Shown: positions 53,324 to 62,287 of the stretch, in pieces | Layout: each line of letters begins with the position of its first letter | Position numbering within the stretch: position 1 is the first letter of the stretch | DNA from: Akkermansiaceae bacterium | Lineage (GTDB): Bacteria > Verrucomicrobiota > Verrucomicrobiia > Verrucomicrobiales > Akkermansiaceae | NCBI GenBank assembly: GCA_018402445.1 | Contig: JAGYIT010000007.1 | Location: 868,001-932,000, forward strand | DNA: 64,000 bases | Direction of reading: 5' to 3' | The notes under the pieces: model-generated | Seen by the model: the letters and a program-made list of their open reading frames with translations, nothing else | Told to the model about the DNA's origin: nothing | Database searches by the model: none | Translations under genes and position numbers: made by a program

Positions 53324-53475
53324 TCTTCGGTTATTTTCTCCGTGAAACGGATCACACCCTTCTAGTCTTGCGGCGGTTCTCTCGAGCTTTTCACAACGCC
53401 GGTGGTAGGTAATTTTCCCGGATCTTTCCCCTTTTTGAAAGTTGAGCAATGAGCGTTGTAGGTTAAGTCTCACGC

Positions 53476-54564
53476 ATGGCGAAGGTGATGGTGGGTTTGT
53501 CCGGAGGAGTGGACAGTGCGGTGGCGGCCGCCCTGCTCGTGGAGCAGGGGCACGAGGTCGTCGGCGGATACATGAAAAACTGGATGAACGAGGAAGGCAT
53601 ACCCGGCGATTGCCCCTGGGAACAGGATATCGAGGACGCCCGTTCCGTGGCGAAGGCGCTGGGAATCGAGTTCCGCGTGATCGACCTCATCGACAGCTAC
53701 CGGGAAAAGATCGTGGAGTATCTGGTGAACGGATACGAAGAGGGATTGACGCCGAATCCCGACGTCTGGTGCAACCGCGAGATGAAGTTCGGCGTATTCC
53801 TCGACTACGCCGTCAGCCAGGGTTTCGAAGCAGTGGGCACGGGGCATTACGCGAGGCGGCGCGTTCTTACCAACGGCCAGGCGGCGATCCTTCGCGGCGC
53901 GGATCCGAACAAAGACCAGAGCTATTTCCTCTCGCTGATGACCGCCTATCAGGTGGAGCGCGCCTTGTTTCCAACCGGCGAGATGCTTAAGCCAGAGGTG
54001 CGGGAAACGGCGCGGAGGTTCGGGCTGCCGGTGGCCGGGAAAAAGGATTCCCAGGGGATCTGCTTCCTCGGTCAGGTGAAGATGAGCGATTTCCTGGCGC
54101 ACTATCTGCCGGACAAACCAGGCGAGATCATCGATACGGAGGGGCGGGTGATGGGTACCCATCGCGGGCTGCATTTCTACACGATCGGCCAGCGGAAGGG
54201 GCATGGCGTCGCCTCCCCGAGGGAGGGCATGGCCTATGTGGTGGTCGGAAAGCGGGCGGCAGAGAACCGCCTGGTGATCGGCTGGGATCGCGAGGACACG
54301 GAGGGGCTATATTTGAAGGAGTGCATCGTCGGCACGGTCTCCTCGATCAACAGTGAGATCGCCTCACTGAAACGGGTGGACGCGCAGCCGCGCTACCGTG
54401 CCAAGGCTGAGCCTGCGAAATTGGAGGCGATGGATGGCGGTAGGGTGAGGCTGGTTTTCGAGAAAGCCCAGCGCGCCCTTGTTCCCGGACAGATCATGGC
54501 TTTTTATGACGGGGGCAGGTTGCTGGGCGGCGGTGTTGTCGAGAAGACCTCCACGGAGGATTGA
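53476..54564 (+). CDS. mnmA: tRNA-specific 2-thiouridylase
   Basis: 362 aa. VGLSGGVDSAVAAALL is the PP-loop, NPDVWCNREMKFG bears the first catalytic Cys, GTGHYAR the ATP site, KKDSQGICFLG the second Cys. MnmA makes s2U34 in tRNA Lys, Glu and Gln. Length and start are normal. Confidence 0.96.
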   Translation: MAKVMVGLSGGVDSAVAAALLVEQGHEVVGGYMKNWMNEEGIPGDCPWEQDIEDARSVAKALGIEFRVIDLIDSYREKIVEYLVNGYEEGLTPNPDVWCNREMKFGVFLDYAVSQGFEAVGTGHYARRRVLTNGQAAILRGADPNKDQSYFLSLMTAYQVERALFPTGEMLKPEVRETARRFGLPVAGKKDSQGICFLGQVKMSDFLAHYLPDKPGEIIDTEGRVMGTHRGLHFYTIGQRKGHGVASPREGMAYVVVGKRAAENRLVIGWDREDTEGLYLKECIVGTVSSINSEIASLKRVDAQPRYRAKAEPAKLEAMDGGRVRLVFEKAQRALVPGQIMAFYDGGRLLGGGVVEKTSTED

Positions 54565-54599
54565 CGGCCTCGGGGTCTTGATGGGATGCTGCACGGGAG

Positions 54600-54735
54600 A
54601 TGACGCAATGGTAATACTCAAAGGACGGGATGCAGATGGGGCCGCTCACCCAAGGGGAGTTGTCCGAAAAGGCAAAGGGATTATGATCTACGTGATGGTC
54701 GTGGCGGTTGGAGCCGCTGCTTCGAGCCCATAGAC
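54600..54735 (+). pseudogene. GYF_2-domain remnant with in-frame stops
   Basis: ATG ACG CAA TGG TAA TAC TCA AAG GAC GGG reads M T Q W (stop) Y S K D G and continues MQMGPLTQGELSEKAKGL (stop) ST (stop) WSWRLEPLLRAH. The GYF_2 domain pattern is WYYxxDGxxxGPxxxxEL...TLVWxxGxxxWxPL, so a Tyr codon turned to TAA and two later stops explain the break. It abuts the DUF2752 gene; GYF_2 and DUF2752 genes are often neighbours in this phylum. Not expected to make protein. Confidence 0.65.
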
Positions 54736-54739
54736 TCGG

Positions 54740-55114
54740 ATGCACAAGGATCGCGCGCTATGGGTTTCGCTCGGGGTGCTGGCTCTGGCCGGTGCGGCTT
54801 ACGCGTTGCGCGAAACGGGAGGGGCGGGCTGGATGCCGGGCTGTCTGTTCCGCAAGCTCACCGGCCTCGACTGCCCCGGCTGCGGGATGACGCGCGGCAC
54901 CTACGCGTTGCTCCACGGACGCATCGCCGAGGCGTTCGCTTTCAATCCCGTCGGCATGATCCTTTTGCCGCTGGCGATGATCGCTCTAGGCATCGAGGTG
55001 ATGGGATGGGTGAGGGGGAAACCCATGCCCTTTCGTATCGTGCCGGGGCGCTGGGGCGCGACCATCGTCGCGGTGGTCGTGATCGTGTTCTGGATCGTGA
55101 GGAACCTCGTCTAA
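54740..55114 (+). CDS. DUF2752 membrane protein
   Basis: 124 aa. Membrane helix ~7-24, then the diagnostic LTGLDCPGCGMTRGTYALLHGRI (~41-62), a second helix (VGMILLPLAMIALGIEVMG) and a third (TIVAVVVIVFWIV). Function unknown. It overlaps the end of argB by 4 bp in the opposite direction. Confidence 0.88.
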   Translation: MHKDRALWVSLGVLALAGAAYALRETGGAGWMPGCLFRKLTGLDCPGCGMTRGTYALLHGRIAEAFAFNPVGMILLPLAMIALGIEVMGWVRGKPMPFRIVPGRWGATIVAVVVIVFWIVRNLV

Positions 55115-55980
55115 CGGATCACCTCGGTGCCGATCCCGCCGTCGGTGAAAATCTCAAGGAGCAGGGCGTGGGGCAGGCGCCCATCGACGAAGTGAACTTT
55201 GCGGACGCCAGCGTTGAGGGCGTCCACGGCGGAGCGGACTTTCGGGATCATGCCGCCGGAGATCGTGCCGTCGGCGATGAGCGCGTCTGCCTGGGCGCGG
55301 TTGATGGATTTGATGAGGGTGGCGGGATCTTTGGGATCGCGGAGCAGGCCGGGGACATCGGAGAGATAGACGAGCTTCGAGACGCGCAGTTCCTTGGCGA
55401 GCGCGGCGGCGGCGAGGTCGGCGTTGATGTTGAGCGGCTTGCCGGTGGCCAGCTCGGAGGCGAGCGGGGAAATGACGGGAACGATGCCCGCCTTGTGGGC
55501 GGTGTCCATGTTCTCGAGCTGGCAGCCAATCACCTCTCCGACGCGTCCGAGATCCACGGCCTCGCCATGGGAGTCGATGAATTTCATTTTCTCGCCGAAG
55601 AAAATGTCGGTGCCGGGTATGCCGATGGCCTTGCCGCCGAGGTCGCGTATCATTCGAACGAGGCCTGGGTTAATTTCATCGGAGAGAATCTTAGAAACGA
55701 TATCGATGGCCTTGTCGCAGGTGTAGCGGAGGCCATTGATGAACTTTGCCTCGATACCGGATTTCTCCATGGCAGCGGAGATCGCCTTGCCGCCGCCGTG
55801 GACGACGATGGGGTTGATACCCGCGACCTCGAGGAAGACGATGTCGCGCATCACGCTCGCGACGAGTTCCGGATCCTCCATGGCGGAGCCGCCCATCTTG
55901 ATGAGAATAGTTTTCGAACGGAAGGCCTGGAGGTAGGGCAGGGCTTCGATGAGGGCGTCAGCTTTTTCGGAGGGGTTCAT
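55111..55980 (-). CDS. argB: Acetylglutamate kinase
   Basis: 289 aa; second step of arginine synthesis. TILIKMGGSAMED (ATP site), IVVHGGGKAI, INADLAAAALAKELRVSKLVYLSDVPGLLRD and GTISGGMIPKVRSAVDALN are the family motifs. An extra N-terminal stretch of about 20 residues is typical of the arginine-sensitive type. No other arg genes are close. Confidence 0.95.
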   Translation of the reverse strand: MNPSEKADALIEALPYLQAFRSKTILIKMGGSAMEDPELVASVMRDIVFLEVAGINPIVVHGGGKAISAAMEKSGIEAKFINGLRYTCDKAIDIVSKILSDEINPGLVRMIRDLGGKAIGIPGTDIFFGEKMKFIDSHGEAVDLGRVGEVIGCQLENMDTAHKAGIVPVISPLASELATGKPLNINADLAAAALAKELRVSKLVYLSDVPGLLRDPKDPATLIKSINRAQADALIADGTISGGMIPKVRSAVDALNAGVRKVHFVDGRLPHALLLEIFTDGGIGTEVIR

Positions 55981-56030
55981 GGGAAGTGTTGGAAAGTGAT
56001 CAGTAATCGGGGATCAGTGAAAGAGCGGAT

Positions 56031-56215
56031 TTATGCGGGCATGAATTTAGCTTCCCTTGCGGTGGCGGGGAGTTTTTTCGCAGGGGATTTACAGGCCGTT
56101 TTTCTACAGGGTTCTTTGTCACTTTTTTGGCCGTTTTCTTTACTGCTTTCTCGGCGGCTTTTTTGGCCGCTGGGGGAGGTGCAGGCTCGGATTGAAGTTC
56201 GAATGGGAACTAGGG
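56031..56215 (-). other. Lysine-rich, histone-H1-like tail sequence, frame broken
   Basis: One frame reads PAPPPAAKKAAEKAVKKTAK then KVTKNPVEK, and, after one more A in an A5 run (56099-56103), KTACKSPAKKLPATAREAKF ending at TAA 56031. Such Ala/Lys/Pro text is typical of H1-like DNA-binding tails and not of chance. The frame upstream meets a stop just after the end of the CHASE2-like gene, so it may be that gene's true C-terminus or a separate decayed small gene. Confidence 0.35.
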
Positions 56216-57520
56216 CTAGACGGCGGGTCTCGGGCCGTTTTTTTGTGTGGGTGGTGCGGCTTGAGTCTTCGCGGAAACGGGGAGATGGCGGGGCGTAAGG
56301 GGAATGGCAGTGAGGACGGCTGCGAGTGCGGGCAGAGACGGTAGCCAGGTGCCGGTGGCGGGGACGAGGATGAAATGGAGGATGACGAAACACCCTGCGA
56401 GAATGGCCAACGTATGGCGGTCGCTCGTTTTCGGGAAGTCTCCGAGTCCGTGAAGCAGGCTGATGAGAGATGCGAGGAGAAGGAACTCCACGAGCCGGGG
56501 GATGCGCGTGAAAGCCTGCGACGTGGATGTGCCGCTGGGATCGGCGAGAAGGGAAGCGGTTGTGGCGAGAGATTCGGAGAAACGAAGCGAGGCTTCGTCT
56601 GCCGCCAACATACTGCTGCGGATCAACACCGTGCCCGCGCGGCGCTCGGCGAGGAAATCATCGGGAGCGTCGATCAGTGCTTCTGCAGGGATGGAAGCGG
56701 GGGTGTCCGATGCAGTCGGAGCGAAGGCTAGGCGTCCGAATTCATCGATGGGGATGAAGGGTCCGTCGTTTCCGAGCGATATGTAATTCCCCATGTATAT
56801 CTCGATTCTTGCGGGAGAGATCTTGTGATCCGCAAGCGCGGCGAGCAGGGCAAAGGAGAGCACCACGCGGTCGTCCCAAAGTGCGAGGAGGTGGGGGAGG
56901 CGGCCGTCCGGCTCCGATTCCAGCGCGGTAAAGCCAGCCAGCGAAGTGGTGTTACCAAGTATCACGTCCGGGATGGAGACGCGGTTCACGAGGGGGAGGC
57001 TCCGGGTGTTGCCATGGATTTCGGAAACAGCCACCGAGGCGCGGCGGAAGGCGGGTGGAAGCGGGGAGGGGATGGGGCCGCGTGATAGAGGCGCGGCGGT
57101 GACCACCGAAGGCAGCGCGTCGAGCTGCTGGTCGAGCGCCATGAGCGAGATCATATCCGGCTCCGGCCACGCGAGCGGCATCCCGATGGCGATGGAATCA
57201 CGTCCGAGGCGACGTAGGTTTTTCAGGATAATTGCGAAGTCCACCGGCGAGGGCGGGGAGGTTTGGAAAACGCGGTCGGGATCGTCGGTGATCGTGATAT
57301 CCGGCATTGGATCGCCGGGAGGCACGGCCTGCCTCTTAAGGGTGCGCAGAGTGTATGCGCTTTCATGGCTTCCTTTGCCGGTGATAAAAAACGGTGGCTC
57401 CGCGAAGGCGCGCGCGGTGAGGGAGAACAGCCCGCGGTCGATGAACGTGCCTGGCAAAACCGTCCAAGCGAGCAACGCCGCCAGCGCGCAGAGGATGAGC
57501 TTCAGATGGCGACGCGACAT
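56216..57520 (-). CDS. CHASE2-like extracytoplasmic protein with C-terminal helices
   Basis: 434 aa from the ATG at 57520. One N-terminal helix (LILCALAALLAWTVL), then an extracytoplasmic domain with DITITDDPDRVFQ, PLAWPEPDMISLMALDQQL and YISLGNDGPFIPIDEFGRLAF, which resemble CHASE2 sensor domains, then two or three C-terminal helices (LVEFLLLASLISLLHGL, HTLAILAGCFVILHFILV). No kinase, cyclase or other output domain follows, so it is a stand-alone form. The C-terminal end may be altered by the frame problem at 56031-56240. Confidence 0.65.
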   Translation of the reverse strand: MSRRHLKLILCALAALLAWTVLPGTFIDRGLFSLTARAFAEPPFFITGKGSHESAYTLRTLKRQAVPPGDPMPDITITDDPDRVFQTSPPSPVDFAIILKNLRRLGRDSIAIGMPLAWPEPDMISLMALDQQLDALPSVVTAAPLSRGPIPSPLPPAFRRASVAVSEIHGNTRSLPLVNRVSIPDVILGNTTSLAGFTALESEPDGRLPHLLALWDDRVVLSFALLAALADHKISPARIEIYMGNYISLGNDGPFIPIDEFGRLAFAPTASDTPASIPAEALIDAPDDFLAERRAGTVLIRSSMLAADEASLRFSESLATTASLLADPSGTSTSQAFTRIPRLVEFLLLASLISLLHGLGDFPKTSDRHTLAILAGCFVILHFILVPATGTWLPSLPALAAVLTAIPLTPRHLPVSAKTQAAPPTQKNGPRPAV

Positions 57521-57551
57521 GGATTTGGGGTTTTGAAACAGAAGGCTGCCT

Positions 57552-58124
57552 TCAATGCAGCGCGGCGAGGATACTTTGGGTGACTTCGTCTGCGCTGCGG
57601 TTGGCATCGATCAGCCGGGCGAAAGGCTCGTCCTTGAGCGAGAGGAAAATCCGGCGGCAGCGTTCGAGGTTATCGCGCTGCTCGAATTCGTTCGCGGTGT
57701 CGCCGCGCGAGCCGATACGGCCTTGCGCCGTATTGACATCGAGATCGAGGATCAGCAGTAGGTCGGGCACGGGCGCGAAGGCTTCGTTGTCCCCGCGGAT
57801 TTTCGCGGGATCGAAACCTCGCGCGCCTTGGTAGGCCATGGTGGAGAAATAGTAGCGGTCCAGGATCACCACGTGCCCGGCGGCGAGGGCGGGGGCGATT
57901 TTCTCGGTCACGTGTTGCCTACGGTCTTTCAGGAAAGTCTCCAACTCCTCCTCGGGCGAGAGGCGGCCGGTGTTGGCGGAATTCCGCAACAGCGTGCCCC
58001 ACGGGCCGTCGGTGGGTTCGCGGGAAAGAGTCACCGTTTTGCCCATGGCTGCGAAATGTTCCGCGAGCCGCTTGGCCTGCGTGGATTTGCCGGTGCCGTC
58101 GATACCTTCGATTACGATGAACAT
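57552..58124 (-). CDS. tmk: Thymidylate kinase
   Basis: 190 aa. VIEGIDGTGKSTQAKRL is the P-loop, LSREPTDGPWG and DRYYFSTMAYQGARGFD the dTMP/lid motifs. It phosphorylates dTMP to dTDP. Start MFIVIEGIDG at 58124 is clear. Confidence 0.95.
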   Translation of the reverse strand: MFIVIEGIDGTGKSTQAKRLAEHFAAMGKTVTLSREPTDGPWGTLLRNSANTGRLSPEEELETFLKDRRQHVTEKIAPALAAGHVVILDRYYFSTMAYQGARGFDPAKIRGDNEAFAPVPDLLLILDLDVNTAQGRIGSRGDTANEFEQRDNLERCRRIFLSLKDEPFARLIDANRSADEVTQSILAALH

Positions 58125-58136
58125 AGTAGATAAAAA

Positions 58137-59594
58137 TCAGAGATAGCGAGATCTGAGATGCTGGAGGTAATCTTCGGTAGATGGCGGTTTACCGGTGGCT
58201 TGTTTCATGAGGGCAGTGGGGTCGAGGGTGCCGCCGTGGCGGTGGATGTTTTCGCGCAGCCAGGCGAGCAGCGGGGCGTAGTCGGCCTTCGCGGTGGCGG
58301 CGGAGATTTTCGGGATGGTGGTGGCGGCTTGGAAAAGCTGGGCGGCGTTGATATTGCCGAGCGTGTAGGTTGGGAAATAGCCGATCCCGCCCATGGACCA
58401 ATGGATGTCCTGCAGGCAGCCGCGCGCGTCGTCCGGCGGGACGAAGCCGAAGGATTCGCGGAACAGGTCGTTCCATGTTTCGGGCACCTGCGCGATGGTG
58501 ATCTCGCGATTGAGCAGCATCCGCTCGATGCGGAACCGCAGGACGATGTGGAGGTCGTATGTGGCCTCGTCCGCCTCGACCCGGATCGGCGAGAACGCGG
58601 TGCGGTGGATGTGGCGGAGGAATTTCTCCAGCGGGAAATCCTTGAGCTGGTGGAAATGTCCTTGTGCGATGGGATAGAATTTTTCCCAGAACTCCGGCGA
58701 GCGGCCGACCTGATTTTCCCACAGACGCGATTGCGATTCATGGATGCCGAGCGAAACGGCGGAGCCGGAGGGCAGTCCGTAGTCCGCGTCCGGCAGGCCT
58801 TGCTCATACATGCCGTGGCCGACCTCGTGCATGACTCCGAAGAGCGAGGAGGTGAAATCCGATTCCATGTAGCGGGTCGTCAGCCGCACATCGCGCGGGC
58901 CGAGCGTGGTGCAGAACGGGTGTGCGGTGGTGTCGATGCGGCCGGTGTGGAAATCGAAACCGATCTCCGCCGCGACGAGGGCGTTGAAGGTTTGCTGGAT
59001 CTCCACGGGATAAGGCTCGGGCGGCAGTTCTAACGGCGCACTTTGCGCCACGGCCGCCGCCGAGAGCGGAGCGAGGTCTTTCCGCAACGCATCGAAAAGC
59101 ACCGCGATGGCGGCGGTGGAGGTGCCGCGCTCGAAGCCTTCCAGAAGCGCGTCGTAGGGTTCTTCCGCGAAGCCCCAGAGATCCGATTTCTCCAACGCGA
59201 TGCTGACAAGTTTCTCAAGGTGCGGCGCGAAAATGGAAAAGTCCGATGCCTTCCGCGCGGCGATCCACGCGTGGTGCCCGGCGGATTGCGCGGTGGACTC
59301 GAGGGCGACGAGTTCCGTCGGCAGCTTCACCGAGCGGTCGGATTCGCGGCGCAGCTCGCGCAGGTTCGCGGCGCGGACGGGGTCGCTGCCGTCGTCCGTT
59401 TGCTCTGCCTCGGCGAGGGCTTTCAGGAAATCGTCCGAGGTCGCGAGCTTGTGGGCGTGCGCGGCGAGGTAGGAGAGCTGCGCCGAGCGGTAATCGGCGG
59501 AGCCGGAGGGCAGGTAGGTTTCCTGATCCCAGGAAAGGATGCTGCCGGTGCTGTTCACCAGCGCGATCTCGCGGACGCGGTCGAAAAGTGTCAT
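58137..59594 (-). CDS. M32 family carboxypeptidase
   Basis: 485 aa from the ATG at 59594. The zinc site is MHEVGHGMYEQGL (HExxH), followed by GIHESQSRLWENQVGRS with the third ligand Glu, typical of Taq-type carboxypeptidase M32. LSWDQETYLPSGSADYRSAQLS near the N-terminus also matches. Cytoplasmic, removes C-terminal residues. The frame upstream of 59594 is the shadow of the RRM gene. Confidence 0.95.
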   Translation of the reverse strand: MTLFDRVREIALVNSTGSILSWDQETYLPSGSADYRSAQLSYLAAHAHKLATSDDFLKALAEAEQTDDGSDPVRAANLRELRRESDRSVKLPTELVALESTAQSAGHHAWIAARKASDFSIFAPHLEKLVSIALEKSDLWGFAEEPYDALLEGFERGTSTAAIAVLFDALRKDLAPLSAAAVAQSAPLELPPEPYPVEIQQTFNALVAAEIGFDFHTGRIDTTAHPFCTTLGPRDVRLTTRYMESDFTSSLFGVMHEVGHGMYEQGLPDADYGLPSGSAVSLGIHESQSRLWENQVGRSPEFWEKFYPIAQGHFHQLKDFPLEKFLRHIHRTAFSPIRVEADEATYDLHIVLRFRIERMLLNREITIAQVPETWNDLFRESFGFVPPDDARGCLQDIHWSMGGIGYFPTYTLGNINAAQLFQAATTIPKISAATAKADYAPLLAWLRENIHRHGGTLDPTALMKQATGKPPSTEDYLQHLRSRYL

Positions 59595-59687
59595 GGACGA
59601 AGTCTGTACATCGGCGCGGGCTTGGCCAGTTTGATTCCTCTTGGCGCTCGCCAAGCCCTGCGAAACCTGCCACTTTTCCCTCCCGCC

Positions 59688-59957
59688 GTGCAAATTCTGA
59701 TCCGAAACATCGACCGCAGCCTCTCCCAGGAGCAGATCACCGACCTTTTCCGCAAGCACGGGAAAGTCACCTCCTGCACCCTCGTGATGGATTCCAAGAC
59801 CGGCCAGTCGAAGGGCTTCGGCTTCGCGGAAATGCCGAACATGGACGAGTCCTCGAAGGCGATCAGCCAGCTCAACGGCCAGAAAGTCGGCTCCTCCGCT
59901 CTGCGGGTGAAACGCGCCGCGAACTCGACGACCACGAAGCACCGGGGCAAGCCCTGA
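59688..59957 (+). CDS. RRM-type RNA-binding protein
   Basis: 89 aa from GTG at 59688. RNP2 is ILIRNI and RNP1 SKGFGFAEM; the fold beta-alpha-beta-beta-alpha-beta is complete and ends in a basic tail (KHRGKP). Bacterial RRM proteins of this size bind RNA, often in cold response. It lies between the divergent M32 gene and a convergent small gene. Confidence 0.9.
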   Translation: MQILIRNIDRSLSQEQITDLFRKHGKVTSCTLVMDSKTGQSKGFGFAEMPNMDESSKAISQLNGQKVGSSALRVKRAANSTTTKHRGKP

Positions 59958-59963
59958 TCCGCT

Positions 59964-60245
59964 TCACTCCCAGCCCCGGATCGTCTCCGCGATGCCGTCC
60001 TCCGCGCCCGCCTCGGTGCGGATGAAGATTTCCTGCACGCCTTTCTCGGTCTGCGTCACGGCCTTGAGGCCGCCGGAGACCTTGCGTTGAATGCGTATCG
60101 ACCCGGTCGATCCGCCTGCGCCGAGGGATTTTCCGCCGTAGGAGCGCCCGATGATCACGCCGCCCACGCCCTCCAGCGCCTCGATGCGGCGCAGCACGGC
60201 CTTGCATTCCTTGGAGGTGGTCTGGTGGCGTCCGCGTGAGGGCAT
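59964..60245 (-). CDS. Conserved 93-aa protein, perhaps DUF2103-related
   Basis: ECKAVLRRIEALEGVGGVIIGRSYGG, GSTGSIRIQRKVSGGLKAVTQTEKGVQEIFIRTEA. The C-terminal KGVQEIFIRT recalls DUF2103 proteins of unknown function, though the metal-binding N-terminus of that family is not seen. It follows the cupin gene by 12 bp and is probably in one operon with it. Confidence 0.6.
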   Translation of the reverse strand: MPSRGRHQTTSKECKAVLRRIEALEGVGGVIIGRSYGGKSLGAGGSTGSIRIQRKVSGGLKAVTQTEKGVQEIFIRTEAGAEDGIAETIRGWE

Positions 60246-60257
60246 GGTTGTTTTCCC

Positions 60258-60992
60258 TCAGGAAACCTCCGCCTCGAAGATGTCCTTGTGGCCTTCGATG
60301 GGATCGGGCGCGAGCTTGAACCAGCGGCTTTGCTCGGCGCGCTCGTCGTTGTAGGGCGGGGTGAAGATATCGACGAGCTGGGTCACTTTCCGCGCGCGGA
60401 GGGTGTGGATGTTCCGCGCCTTGGCGGTGAGGGTGGAGATGTCGTTCTTTTTCAGCGTCGCCTGCTCGACGAGTTTCAGAAGCTGGAGGTTGGCTCCGGT
60501 CTCGTGGTCGGGCAGCTCTACGGGATCGAAGTTCGCGGTCTCGATCTCGCCGGAGGCGCAGAGGATCATGCCGGTCATGCCGGGGTGGTCGTGCGGGCGG
60601 ATGCGCTCGTCCACATCGAACTGGACGAGGCACAGGGCGAAATCGACGCGTTTCTCGAGGTATTGGAAATCGACGTTGCCCTGTTTCAGTCGGACTGCGA
60701 GCTGGGCGAGCCCTTCGGTGAGAACCGGGTCTTCGAGATGTAGTCGCGAGGCGAGCTTGGCGATTTTCCCCACGTAGGCGTCCTGGTTCCACGCGTCGAG
60801 GTGCTGTTTCTCCGCCTCCTTAGCGACGGATTCTAGGAAAGCCTCCCAGTGCATCGCGCCATCGGCGGGGAGCCGACCTTCCGCCGCGTTCGCGCGGGTG
60901 GCGAGAGCGCAGAGGGACGGCAGGGCTGTGAGCACTCCGAGAAAGGAGGGGAGGCTGAGGCTGAGGAACTCGCGGCGGTCGTAATCGTCCAT
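60258..60992 (-). CDS. Exported cupin, thiol dioxygenase-like (PCO/ADO type)
   Basis: 244 aa. The N-terminus YDRREFLSLSLPSFLGVLTA has a twin-Arg signal. The cupin iron ligands are suggested by IRPHDHPGMTGMILCASGEI (two His) and NIHTLRARKVTQLVDIFTPPYND (third His), the layout of plant cysteine oxidases and cysteamine dioxygenase. An exported thiol dioxygenase would be unusual. Starts at the ATG at 60992. Confidence 0.72.
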   Translation of the reverse strand: MDDYDRREFLSLSLPSFLGVLTALPSLCALATRANAAEGRLPADGAMHWEAFLESVAKEAEKQHLDAWNQDAYVGKIAKLASRLHLEDPVLTEGLAQLAVRLKQGNVDFQYLEKRVDFALCLVQFDVDERIRPHDHPGMTGMILCASGEIETANFDPVELPDHETGANLQLLKLVEQATLKKNDISTLTAKARNIHTLRARKVTQLVDIFTPPYNDERAEQSRWFKLAPDPIEGHKDIFEAEVS

Positions 60993-61082
60993 GACGCGAA
61001 AAGTCTGACATATCTTTCCCGATCCCGCCAGTGTTCAGATACCGCTCGTCTTTTCCGTTCGGGCGCGGCAGATTGGCGGCGG

Positions 61083-62195
<1,113 letters not shown>

Positions 62196-62287
62196 GGGCG
62201 CGGACTTGACGAACACCCCTGTATACCCAGATCCCGCGAAGGCCGGGATTGACCCCGGGTCTCATCCGGAAAATACTGGGCTTAGTG

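Noticed and set aside
54760..56298. 512-aa plus-strand frame across DUF2752 and argB
   Set aside because: Overlaps two clear genes in other frames; composition is that of a shadow frame.
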